Notes under the pieces: model-generated
The model's database searches: none
What the model was told of the DNA's origin: nothing
Seen by the model: the letters and a program-made list of their open reading frames with translations, nothing else
Made by a program: the position numbers and the translations under genes
In this document: positions 16,463-25,007 of the stretch, piece after piece
Layout of the letters: every line of letters begins with the position of its first letter
Numbering within the stretch: position 1 is the stretch's first letter
From: Anaeroplasma sp.
GTDB lineage: Bacteria > Bacillota_I > Bacilli_A > Acholeplasmatales > Anaeroplasmataceae
Direction: 5' to 3'
Length of the DNA stretch: 41,632 nucleotides
NCBI GenBank assembly: GCA_022768655.1
Contig: JALEQD010000010.1
Span: 1-41,632 of the forward strand

Positions 16463-16582
16463 AAAAAATAATTTATGCGAAAAAAATGCACATTAATAAA
16501 TCATTATTGTGAAAGACAATTGTTTTATGTTTATTACATAATTCTTTCAAATTTATTTTTAAAATATGAAAAAATTGTATTT

Positions 16583-18898
16583 TTATTTTTTATTGAATGA
16601 AATTAATTCTTTTTTTAAATCATAAATGTTTGTTATAAATTTTCTATTTGTCCAATGTGGTGGCATTAGTGATAAATATTTTGAATATCCAAATCTTTCA
16701 TCAATTAATATCGCAACACCTCTATCTGTTTCTGTTCTTATTACTCTACCAACTGCTTGAATTACCTTCGTAATTCCAGGATAGGTATATGCATAATCAA
16801 AGCCTTTATTAAATTTTTGTTCAAAATAATCCTTTAATATATTATTTTCATCACAAATTAAAGGAAGTCCAACACCTACTATAATTACACCATTTAAAGA
16901 ATCTCCAATAAAATCTATTCCCTCAGAAAAAATTCCTCCCATAACAAATAGCCCAACCTTACAATTTGTTGTATTTTTAAATTTATTTATTATTTCTAAT
17001 CTTTCTTCTTCTGACATTGTATTTTTTTGAACAATTAGCTCATATGTGCTATCTTCTATTGCACTACTTACCATTTCTAAATACTGATATGAAGGGAAAA
17101 ATACAATATAATTTCCTGATTTTGTTGAAGTTAATATATCAATTGTTTCTATAATCATATCAATAGAATCTTCTCTATTTTTATATTTTGTTGATATTTT
17201 ATTATTAATAATAATATCTAAGTTATTAGAATCGAATGGCGATTTTAATTCTAAATATTTACCTTCCATTTGTGTAAGTAAGTTGGTATGATATTCAATT
17301 GGATATAATGTTGCCGAAAAAAATACTATTCCATGAATAGAATTTTTTATTGTTTCTAATAAAAATGAAGAAGCATCTAAGCAATAATAATTAATATAAA
17401 TATTATCATTTATTAATTTAACAAGATTTCTATGTGTAGGACCAAAAGAATCAGCAACACGAAGAAAATCTATTATTTTAAAATATACTTCCATTATTTC
17501 ATCTTTATTTGGAATTTTTTTATTTTCTTCAAATATTTGATCACATTTTATTGTAATTTGCTTTAAAAATGCATATAAATCAAGATTTTGAGTTGTATCA
17601 CAATATAATGCTTTATCGTTTAAAAATTCACGATAATTATTGATTACTTCTAATGCTTTATTACAATCACTTCTAATTGAAGGCTTATAATCTTTTAATT
17701 TTGATCTTAAAAGCCTTATATCTATTTCTGAAATAATTGCAGAATACATTTCTTTACTTCTACTTATTAAATTATGTGCTTCATCAACTAATACCTTAGG
17801 CTTATACGTATCATCATCAAAATACCTAATTAAATGTGCTTTTGGATCAAAAACATAATTATAATCGGCAATAACTAAATCACAAAAATATGATAAATAT
17901 AAGCTGAATTCAAAAGCACAAATTTTATGCTTGTTTGAAACACTTAATATTATATTTGCATCAAAAACATCATTATGCTCAAATATTTCTAATGTTGCAG
18001 CCTTAAGCTTATCAAAGTATCCCATTGCGAAAGGACAATCATCTGGATTACAATGTTTTTGATTATTGTTACATATTTTTCTTTTTGCTGTAATATCAAT
18101 TACTTTTATTTTTAAACCATTTGATTCTAATAATTTAATTGCTTCAAGTGGTGCATTTTTTCCACTACCTTTAGCAGTTAAATAAAATAATTTATCCTTA
18201 TCCTTTAATGTTTTTAATGCAGAAAACAATGTAGCCATTGTTTTTCCTATTCCTGTTGGTGCAATAGTATATAATATATCTTTATTATTTAATGCTTGAT
18301 ATACTGCACTCATTAATTCCTTTTGACCTTGTCTTTTTGTTTTAAAAGGAAATTCAATTGTTTTTATTGTTTTTTCTCTATTTTTTTGACTTTCATCAAT
18401 TAGATTTAACCAATGAATATATTCTTCTAATAAATTAAATGTAAATTCTTCTAATTCATCCTGCTTACATATTATATTAAAGCTTTTTGTTTCATAATCA
18501 ATTACGCTTATATATGTTAATCTGAGCCTAATAGGATCTATTGAATTTAATAAGCTATATAAATAACCATATATTTTTAATTGTGCTAAATGCTCTTTAT
18601 GATAATCTATAGTTATTTCATCTAAATCAAGGGTTGTGGATTTAATTTCTTCAATAATAATTTCATCATCAATATTTAATACACCATCAATATAACCATG
18701 AAGTAAGTAATTATTTCCTAAATAATTAATCTCTTTTTTTATATATACTTCACTTAATGATTTATTATTATATTTTTCTTGTAAATAATCATGAGCCTTT
18801 TGCCCTTTTAGCATATCATGATTTGAAAAGAATTCAGTTGTTAAATTACCACTTTGACATGTAAAATATGCTAATTCTTTAATGGCAATAGTCTCCAT
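16583..18898 (-). CDS. PD-(D/E)XK nuclease fused to XPD/DinG-type FeS helicase
   Basis: This is a 771-residue superfamily-2 DNA helicase. The N-terminal 180 residues look like a Cas4/AddB-type PD-(D/E)XK nuclease, with HGYIDGVL and IIIEEIKST giving the D...ExK residues. Walker A is APTGIGKT (about 213). Four cysteines, C-x6-C-x4-C and a fourth in HKICAFEF (about 275-330), match an XPD-type 4Fe-4S cluster. The DEAH box is VDEAHNL (about 372), and the helicase end has QAVGRVIRTETDRG. A good site, AAGGAAG, precedes ATG 18898 (the track begins at GTG 18907). It follows the gyrA terminator. A role in repair or in processing of stalled or foreign DNA is likely; the exact role is unknown. Confidence 0.88.
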   Translation of the reverse strand: METIAIKELAYFTCQSGNLTTEFFSNHDMLKGQKAHDYLQEKYNNKSLSEVYIKKEINYLGNNYLLHGYIDGVLNIDDEIIIEEIKSTTLDLDEITIDYHKEHLAQLKIYGYLYSLLNSIDPIRLRLTYISVIDYETKSFNIICKQDELEEFTFNLLEEYIHWLNLIDESQKNREKTIKTIEFPFKTKRQGQKELMSAVYQALNNKDILYTIAPTGIGKTMATLFSALKTLKDKDKLFYLTAKGSGKNAPLEAIKLLESNGLKIKVIDITAKRKICNNNQKHCNPDDCPFAMGYFDKLKAATLEIFEHNDVFDANIILSVSNKHKICAFEFSLYLSYFCDLVIADYNYVFDPKAHLIRYFDDDTYKPKVLVDEAHNLISRSKEMYSAIISEIDIRLLRSKLKDYKPSIRSDCNKALEVINNYREFLNDKALYCDTTQNLDLYAFLKQITIKCDQIFEENKKIPNKDEIMEVYFKIIDFLRVADSFGPTHRNLVKLINDNIYINYYCLDASSFLLETIKNSIHGIVFFSATLYPIEYHTNLLTQMEGKYLELKSPFDSNNLDIIINNKISTKYKNREDSIDMIIETIDILTSTKSGNYIVFFPSYQYLEMVSSAIEDSTYELIVQKNTMSEEERLEIINKFKNTTNCKVGLFVMGGIFSEGIDFIGDSLNGVIIVGVGLPLICDENNILKDYFEQKFNKGFDYAYTYPGITKVIQAVGRVIRTETDRGVAILIDERFGYSKYLSLMPPHWTNRKFITNIYDLKKELISFNKK

Positions 18899-18920
18899 AA
18901 TTATCACTTCCTTTATAATT

Positions 18921-18968
18921 AAGAAAAAATTCTATAATGCAATTATTTTTACTTACATTATAGAATTT
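18921..18968 (-). terminator. Terminator of the recF-gyrB-gyrA unit
   Basis: A perfect 13-bp inverted repeat, AAATTCTATAATG (18927-18939) and its complement (18956-18968), has a 16-base loop and a T-run on the minus strand. It lies between gyrA and the helicase gene. Confidence 0.8.
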
Positions 18969-18980
18969 CTATTTAATATA

Positions 18981-21503
18981 TTATTCTACTTCAGGTTTTA
19001 CTTCTTCAGTAGTTTCTTCTACTATTTCTTCGTTTTCTCTTTCAAATACCGCTACTGTCGCAATAGATTGATCCTGCTTTACCTTAAATAAAATTACACC
19101 CTGTGTTGCACGACCAGTTTGAGAAATATCAGAAACATGCATACGAATAACTACACCACGATCAGTTGTTATTAATAAATCATCATTTTCTGAAACGCTC
19201 TTTAATGCTACTAAATTACCATTCTTTTCAGTGATATTTAATGCTTTAACACCCATACCACCACGGCCTTGTAATCTATATTCTTTTGCTTCTGAACGCT
19301 TTCCATAGCCTTTTTCAGTAACAACTAATACTTCATTCTTTTCTTCAGTTACTACAGCCATTCCTACTATTTTGTCATTTTCTTCTAATGACATTCCTCG
19401 TACACCAGTCGCACTACGACCGATAGGACGAACATCATTTTCATTAAAGCGAATAGCTTTTCCATTTGAAGCACCTAAAACAATTTCTCTAGTACCATCA
19501 GTTACCTCAACACCGAATAATTCATCATCATCTGCTAAATTTATAGCGATAATACCATTAGTTCTAATGTTTTTAAATTGAGATACCTCTGTACGCTTAA
19601 CTGTACCATTCTTTGTGACAAAGAATAAATATGCATTATCATCATCTAATGATGAAACAGTTGTAACAGTTTGAAGCTTTTCATCTGCTTGAAATTCAAT
19701 AACATTTACAAGTGGAATTCCCTTAGATTGTTTATTTCCTTCTGGAATATTATAGCCTTTTAATGCATATACTCTACCTTTATTTGTAAAGAATAAAATA
19801 TATTTATGTGTATTTGTAGGCAAAATAATAGAAACATCATCATCATTGTGAGTTTTCATTCCTGATACTCCAACTCCACCACGACCTTGAGCCTTATATT
19901 CTTCTACCTTCATACGTTTAGCATAACCATTTTTTGTGATTGTTATAATAATATCTTCCTTTGGTATTAAATCCTCATTTGAAATATTTAAATCAACATG
20001 GAATGATAATTCACTCTTACGTTCATCACCAAAACGATTTTTAAGATCTAATAATTCATTAGTTAAAACTTCAACCTTCTTATCGTATGAACCTAATATT
20101 TCTCGATATTCCTCTGCAGTTTTTAATAATTGATCACGCTCTTCAACAATCTTATTGTAATTCATTCCTGATAATCTTTGAAGACGCATATCTAGAATAG
20201 CTTGAGCTTGAACATCAGTTAAATTAAATCTTTCAATAAGCTTTTCTTTTTCTGTTCCATCCTTTGTATTTCTAATTAAATGAACTACCTCATCAATATT
20301 ATCATGAGCAATTAATAAGCCCTCTAAAATATGAATTCTATCTAATGCCTTTTGTAAATCAAATTGAGTTCTACGTGTAACAATATCAATTTGATGCTTT
20401 AAATATACATCAATCGCATCATGTAATGTAATAGAAACTGGTCTATTATCAACGATACAAACCATATTCATACCATAAGATGATTGTAAAGGTGTATATT
20501 TATATAAATTATTTAATGCAACCTCTGGATTTACATCCTTACGTAATTCAACAACTATTTTTAAGCCATCCATTGATGATTCATCACGTATATCTGTTAT
20601 ACCATCAATGATTTTATCCTTTGCAACCTCTGCAATTTTTTGAACAATACGTGTTTTATTAATACCATAAGGTATTTCTGTAACAATTATTTCTGTTTTG
20701 CCATTATCTAATCTATCAATATGTGCCTTTGATCTAATAGTAATAGAACCATTTCCTGTAGTATAAGCAGAAATTAAGCCTTCTCTTCCTAAAATTAATC
20801 CACCAGTTGGAAAATCTGGTCCCTTTACATATTCCATTAAATCCTCACTAGTTAGTGCCGGATTATGAAGTAAAGCAATACAGCCATCAATAACCTCACC
20901 TAAATTATGTGGTGGTATATTTGTTGCCATACCTACTGCAATACCAGTTGCACCATTAACAAGTAAATTAGGAATACGTGCAGGTAAAAGCTTTGGTTCC
21001 ATTTCTGTTGCATCATAATTTTCAACAAAATCTACAGTATCCTTATCAATATCCTTTAGCATTTCCATTGCTAATTTTGACATTCTAGCCTCAGTGTAAC
21101 GCATTGCTGCTGCACCATCACCATCAATATTACCAAAATTACCATGTCCGTCTACTAATGGATAACGATAGCTAAAATCCTGAGCCATACGTACCATAGC
21201 TTCATAAATTGAAGAATCACCATGAGGGTGATACTTACCCATTACATCACCGACAATACGTGCTGATTTTTTATGTTGAACATTTGAAAAAACCTTTAAT
21301 TCATTCATACCGTATAAAATACGTCTTTGAACTGGTTTTAAACCATCTCTTGCATCTGGAAGCGCACGAGCAACAATTACTGACATCGCATAATTTAAAA
21401 ACGAAGTCTTCATTTTATTATTAACATCAAGCTCTTCAATACTATCAAATTTTCTATCAACTAGAGCCTTTTCAAAGGCTTGATCCTTTGTACTTAATGC
21501 CAC
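18981..21503 (-). CDS. gyrA: DNA gyrase subunit A
   Basis: GyrA is the DNA-breaking subunit of gyrase. The N-terminal winged-helix and tower contain [34 protein letters not shown] and the catalytic tyrosine in [10 protein letters not shown] (about 131). The C-terminal beta-pinwheel carries a GyrA-box-like [11 protein letters not shown], which marks gyrase rather than topoisomerase IV. At the quinolone positions it has Ser and Glu (GDSSIYEA), the usual sensitive type for Gram-positives. It starts at GTG 21503 with AGGAGGTG upstream. It is 840 residues with a short acidic tail. It follows gyrB by 12 bases. Confidence 0.96.
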   Translation of the reverse strand: MALSTKDQAFEKALVDRKFDSIEELDVNNKMKTSFLNYAMSVIVARALPDARDGLKPVQRRILYGMNELKVFSNVQHKKSARIVGDVMGKYHPHGDSSIYEAMVRMAQDFSYRYPLVDGHGNFGNIDGDGAAAMRYTEARMSKLAMEMLKDIDKDTVDFVENYDATEMEPKLLPARIPNLLVNGATGIAVGMATNIPPHNLGEVIDGCIALLHNPALTSEDLMEYVKGPDFPTGGLILGREGLISAYTTGNGSITIRSKAHIDRLDNGKTEIIVTEIPYGINKTRIVQKIAEVAKDKIIDGITDIRDESSMDGLKIVVELRKDVNPEVALNNLYKYTPLQSSYGMNMVCIVDNRPVSITLHDAIDVYLKHQIDIVTRRTQFDLQKALDRIHILEGLLIAHDNIDEVVHLIRNTKDGTEKEKLIERFNLTDVQAQAILDMRLQRLSGMNYNKIVEERDQLLKTAEEYREILGSYDKKVEVLTNELLDLKNRFGDERKSELSFHVDLNISNEDLIPKEDIIITITKNGYAKRMKVEEYKAQGRGGVGVSGMKTHNDDDVSIILPTNTHKYILFFTNKGRVYALKGYNIPEGNKQSKGIPLVNVIEFQADEKLQTVTTVSSLDDDNAYLFFVTKNGTVKRTEVSQFKNIRTNGIIAINLADDDELFGVEVTDGTREIVLGASNGKAIRFNENDVRPIGRSATGVRGMSLEENDKIVGMAVVTEEKNEVLVVTEKGYGKRSEAKEYRLQGRGGMGVKALNITEKNGNLVALKSVSENDDLLITTDRGVVIRMHVSDISQTGRATQGVILFKVKQDQSIATVAVFERENEEIVEETTEEVKPEVE

Positions 21504-21515
21504 AGCCTACACCTC

Positions 21516-23552
21516 CTAAATATCAAGTGACGCAAATTCTGCGTTTTCTTGAATAAATACTTTTCTAGGTTCAACCTCTTCACCCATTAGCATCTCAAAT
21601 GTTTGATCAGCAATAATCGCATCCTCAAGGTGAACCTTAGTTAATGTTCTAGTTGTAGGATCCATTGTTGTTTCCCATAATTGTGAAGGATCCATTTCTC
21701 CTAGACCTTTATATCTTTGAACGTCATATTTTTTACCAAAATATTTTGTTGTTTTTAATGTTTCTAAGCTTGTATCAGAATAAACATAATCAAATTGATT
21801 ACCATATTTTATACGATATAGAGGTGGTTTTGCAACATAAATATAGCCTGCTTCAATTAAACCTCTCATAAAACGATAGAAGAATGTTAATAATAAAATA
21901 CAAATATGCTCACCATCAACATCAGCATCGGTCATAATTACTATTTTTTGATATCTTGCCTTTGTAATATCAAAATCATCACCAATTCCAGTACCAATAG
22001 CTCTAATCATTGTTTGAATTTCTTGATTTTCTAACGCTCTTGATAATTGTACCTTTTGTACATTTAATACCTTACCACGTAAAGGTAATATTGCTTGATA
22101 TGATGAATTTCTACCTGTTTTAGCTGAACCACCGGCAGAATCTCCCTCGACTAAATACATTTCAGATTTTTCAGGATCCTTGCATCTACAATCAGCAAGC
22201 TTTGATGAAAGCATTAAGCTTTCCATAGGTGATTTTCTTACTGCCTCTCTAGCCTTACGAGCATTAATTCTTGCACGTGATGCAATTAAGCATTTTTCAA
22301 TAATAGTTCTTGCATCTTGAGGATGCTCCTGTAAAAATCTTTCTAATGTTTCACCAAAGGCCTTTGATACTAACCCTCTTACCTCTGGATTACCTAGCTT
22401 TGATTTAGTTTGTCCTTCAAATTCAGGATTTGGATGCTTAATAGATATTATCGCAACAAGACCTTCAAGAGTATCCTCTCTTGTTATTTCTTCCATTGTT
22501 TTATCTTTATTCATTTTTAATAATTTATTTGCTTCAGCATATTTTTTAATTTCTCTTGTTAAAGCTAATTTGAAGCCCTCCTCATGATGTCCACCCTCAT
22601 GAGTTTTAACATTATTAACAAATGAATAAATAGCAGAATTATAAGATTCATTGTATTGCATTGCAACTTCAATAATAACGTCTCTTGTAACTTCTTTTCC
22701 TTCACTATTTAATTCTTTATAAGAACCTATTGAATTATTATAAATAATATCTTGATGTAATACATTTTTACCTTTTCCTAAAAATGAAACATATTCCTTA
22801 ACACCACCATCATAATGATAAGTATTTGAAATGATATTATCCTCATTTCTTTTATCAACAACAGTAATTGTTAAAATACTATTTAGATAAGCAGTTTGCT
22901 CCATTCTTTCAGCAATTGTCTTATAATCAAACAATAATGTTTCATGGAACATTTCAAAATCAGGCTTAAAAGTAACAATAGTACCTGTATGATCAGATGT
23001 TCCATGCTCATATAAATCGCTAACTATTTTACCACGCTCAAAGCGTTCTGTATAAAGCTTACCATTACGCATAACAGTAACCTCTAGCCATTCAGATAAC
23101 GCATTAACAACAGATGCACCAACACCATGTAAGCCACCTGATACCTTATAAGCACCATCATCAAATTTACCACCAGCATGTAACACTGTAAAAATAGCTT
23201 CTAGCGCTGGTCTTTTAGTTTCAGGATGTAGATCAATAGGCATACCACGTCCATCATCAGTCACTCTAATGATATTTGCTGGATGATCTGGGTTTGTATT
23301 ATCATCTGGTAATATTTCAATCGTAATATTACTTGCATAGCCTGCTAAGGCTTCATCAACTGAATTATCAGTAATTTCCCAAACTAAATGATGTAAGCCT
23401 GTTACACCAGTTGAACCAATATACATACCTGGTCTTTCTCTTACAGGCTCTAATCCCTTTAAAATTTTAATCTTATCAGCACCATAAGATTCTGAATTAG
23501 GATTATTTCCAGTTAATTGTTCAATTTCTGCCTTTACATCCTTATTTTCCAT
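21516..23552 (-). CDS. gyrB: DNA gyrase subunit B
   Basis: GyrB is the ATPase subunit of gyrase. The GHKL ATPase fold is seen in EITDNSVDEALAGY (about 55) and GLHGVGASVVNALS. The Toprim domain is marked by EGDSAGGSAK (about 470) and DADVDGEHI (about 545), and the C-terminal QRYKGLGEMDPSQLWETTMDP is characteristic. About 678 residues, normal. ATG 23552 is preferred over the adjacent GTG 23555, both behind AAGGAGAT. The gene start overlaps the end of recF, so the two are coupled. GyrB rather than ParE because of the gyrA neighbour and the dnaN-recF-gyrB order. Confidence 0.96.
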   Translation of the reverse strand: MENKDVKAEIEQLTGNNPNSESYGADKIKILKGLEPVRERPGMYIGSTGVTGLHHLVWEITDNSVDEALAGYASNITIEILPDDNTNPDHPANIIRVTDDGRGMPIDLHPETKRPALEAIFTVLHAGGKFDDGAYKVSGGLHGVGASVVNALSEWLEVTVMRNGKLYTERFERGKIVSDLYEHGTSDHTGTIVTFKPDFEMFHETLLFDYKTIAERMEQTAYLNSILTITVVDKRNEDNIISNTYHYDGGVKEYVSFLGKGKNVLHQDIIYNNSIGSYKELNSEGKEVTRDVIIEVAMQYNESYNSAIYSFVNNVKTHEGGHHEEGFKLALTREIKKYAEANKLLKMNKDKTMEEITREDTLEGLVAIISIKHPNPEFEGQTKSKLGNPEVRGLVSKAFGETLERFLQEHPQDARTIIEKCLIASRARINARKAREAVRKSPMESLMLSSKLADCRCKDPEKSEMYLVEGDSAGGSAKTGRNSSYQAILPLRGKVLNVQKVQLSRALENQEIQTMIRAIGTGIGDDFDITKARYQKIVIMTDADVDGEHICILLLTFFYRFMRGLIEAGYIYVAKPPLYRIKYGNQFDYVYSDTSLETLKTTKYFGKKYDVQRYKGLGEMDPSQLWETTMDPTTRTLTKVHLEDAIIADQTFEMLMGEEVEPRKVFIQENAEFASLDI

Positions 23553-24597
23553 CACTACTATCTCCTTTTTTATTATCTATTCTTATAACCAATGATTTTT
23601 TTAATATTTCATCTGGTATTTCTAATATTGAAGTCGTTGTAATAAACGTTTGATTCATATTCAAAACATATTTTGTTAAGCTTTGAATTCTTTTTTTATC
23701 CAATGTTGCATAAACATCATCAAGTAAAAGAATAGGCTTAATATTATATATATTTTTCATATATTCACATACCGCAAGCTTTAAAGCAACACATATTGTT
23801 TTTATTTGTCCTTCAGATGCATATATTGATGCATCTAAATTATTTATATAAACAATAAAATCATCTCTATGAGTACCAATATTTGTTACCTTAGCTAATA
23901 AATCAGCCTTTTCTTTAGCTTTAAATGATGAATAAATATTACCTTCATATGTTGGTTTATATTCAATTTTAATATTTTCAACATCTAAATCTTTTGATAT
24001 ATTTACTAATATTTGATTTATTTTATCAATAAAATCAATTCTCTTTTTATAAATAATTTCAAGAAAGCTAATCAATTGCTTTGTTAGAACATCAAGTAAA
24101 ACTAAATCAATATTTGTGGTTTTTAATAAATCATTTCTTTCTCTTAATATTTTTTTATAGGCTGTAGAAGCCTTCAAATATGATTTATCTAATAAAGATA
24201 TCTCTAAATCAAGAAAACGTCTTTTATCACCTTTAGAACCTTTAATAAGATTAATATCATATGGAGAAGATAAAATAACATTTATATTTCCAATAAAGTC
24301 ACTATTCTTTTTAATTTCTTGATTATTAATAAACAAAGATTTCCCATTTTTAGAAATAACCATTTTAATTTTTTTTAAAGCAGTTATTTCTAAAGATGAA
24401 AAATCTTTATCATTTAAAATAACATGTTCTAAATCATTAATTCTATGACTTTTAGTAGTAGAGGCTAAGTAAATAGCTTCTAATATAGAAGTTTTACCTG
24501 TTGCATTTAAACCACTTAATATTACTAAAGAATTGTTGGTTTCTAATTTTAAATTATCAAACAATCTAAAATTTTTTAATACAATTTGCTTTATCAT
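23542..24597 (-). CDS. recF: DNA repair and replication protein RecF
   Basis: RecF is an SMC-like ATPase that loads RecA at gaps in recombinational repair. Walker A is GLNATGKTSILEAIYL (about 31-40), the signature is ASEGQIKTICVALKLA (about 265), and Walker B is PILLLDDVYATLD. The length of 351 residues is normal. The start forms an ATGA overlap with the TGA stop of the S4 gene. The overlaps with both neighbours show tight coupling in an S4-recF-gyrB-gyrA unit. Confidence 0.95.
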   Translation of the reverse strand: MIKQIVLKNFRLFDNLKLETNNSLVILSGLNATGKTSILEAIYLASTTKSHRINDLEHVILNDKDFSSLEITALKKIKMVISKNGKSLFINNQEIKKNSDFIGNINVILSSPYDINLIKGSKGDKRRFLDLEISLLDKSYLKASTAYKKILRERNDLLKTTNIDLVLLDVLTKQLISFLEIIYKKRIDFIDKINQILVNISKDLDVENIKIEYKPTYEGNIYSSFKAKEKADLLAKVTNIGTHRDDFIVYINNLDASIYASEGQIKTICVALKLAVCEYMKNIYNIKPILLLDDVYATLDKKRIQSLTKYVLNMNQTFITTTSILEIPDEILKKSLVIRIDNKKGDSSDGK

Positions 24598-24800
24598 TCA
24601 ATTATAAATTCTTTTTCTTGAATTTTTATTACATAGCTTGGATAAAGCTTTCTACCTCTTCTAGCTTCAAGCTCATTATTAACATAAACCTCATTTGAAG
24701 CTAGATAATATTTTGCTTCTCCACCAGATGAAATAATATTTTCCATTTTTAATAATTGTTGAAGAGTAATATATTCAGTATTAATTTTAACAGGTTTCAT
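24594..24800 (-). CDS. yaaA: S4-domain RNA-binding protein (YaaA/RlbA type)
   Basis: This is a 68-residue S4-like RNA-binding protein of the family regularly placed between dnaN and recF in Firmicutes. It is thought to act in ribosome maturation. The motifs are EYITLQQLLKMENIISSGGEAKYYLASNEVYVNNELEARRGRKLYPSYVIK (shown only in parts here: LQQLLK, SGGEAK, RRGRKLYP). It ends with TGA overlapping the recF start, which also shows that TGA is a stop in this genome. AGAAGG precedes the ATG. Here it is separated from dnaN by the pectate lyase gene. Confidence 0.9.
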   Translation of the reverse strand: MKPVKINTEYITLQQLLKMENIISSGGEAKYYLASNEVYVNNELEARRGRKLYPSYVIKIQEKEFIIE

Positions 24801-24814
24801 ATTATACCTTCTTT

Positions 24815-24850
24815 CTATATGATTATATCATATAGAGCAAAAATAATCAA
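24815..24850 (-). promoter_or_regulatory. Promoter and palindrome upstream of yaaA-recF-gyrBA
   Basis: On the minus strand TTGATT (24850-24845) and TATAAT (24827-24822) are separated by exactly 17 bases. The -10 lies in a perfect palindrome, CTATATGAT-TAT-ATCATATAG (24815-24835). This gives the replication unit its own promoter, independent of dnaA-dnaN, and the palindrome is a candidate operator. Confidence 0.7.
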
Positions 24851-24970
24851 CATAAATGGCTCTAAAATTGATTTTTTTACTAAAAGGTATAAATATATTA
24901 GAAAAATAAAAAAAACGGCTTAATGGGCATTTAAATAATGAATTATTTGTAATGTTAAAAATAAAGTCAA

Positions 24971-25003
24971 AAGAAAACCCCACATTTTTATCATGTGAGG
25001 TTG
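24971..25003 (-). terminator. Terminator of the pectate lyase gene
   Basis: AACC-C-CACAT pairs with ATGTG-A-GGTT around TTTTATC, and the minus strand then runs TTTTCTTTTG. It lies just past the stop of the lyase gene. Confidence 0.75.
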
Positions 25004-25007
25004 TTAT

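Noticed and set aside
16490-16582. Terminator after the helicase gene
   Set aside because: TGAAAGA/TCTTTCA arms can pair but with bulges, a long loop and no T-run, so I do not call it.
18981-21871. Plus-strand ORFs inside gyrA and gyrB
   Set aside because: Antisense shadows of highly conserved gyrase genes.
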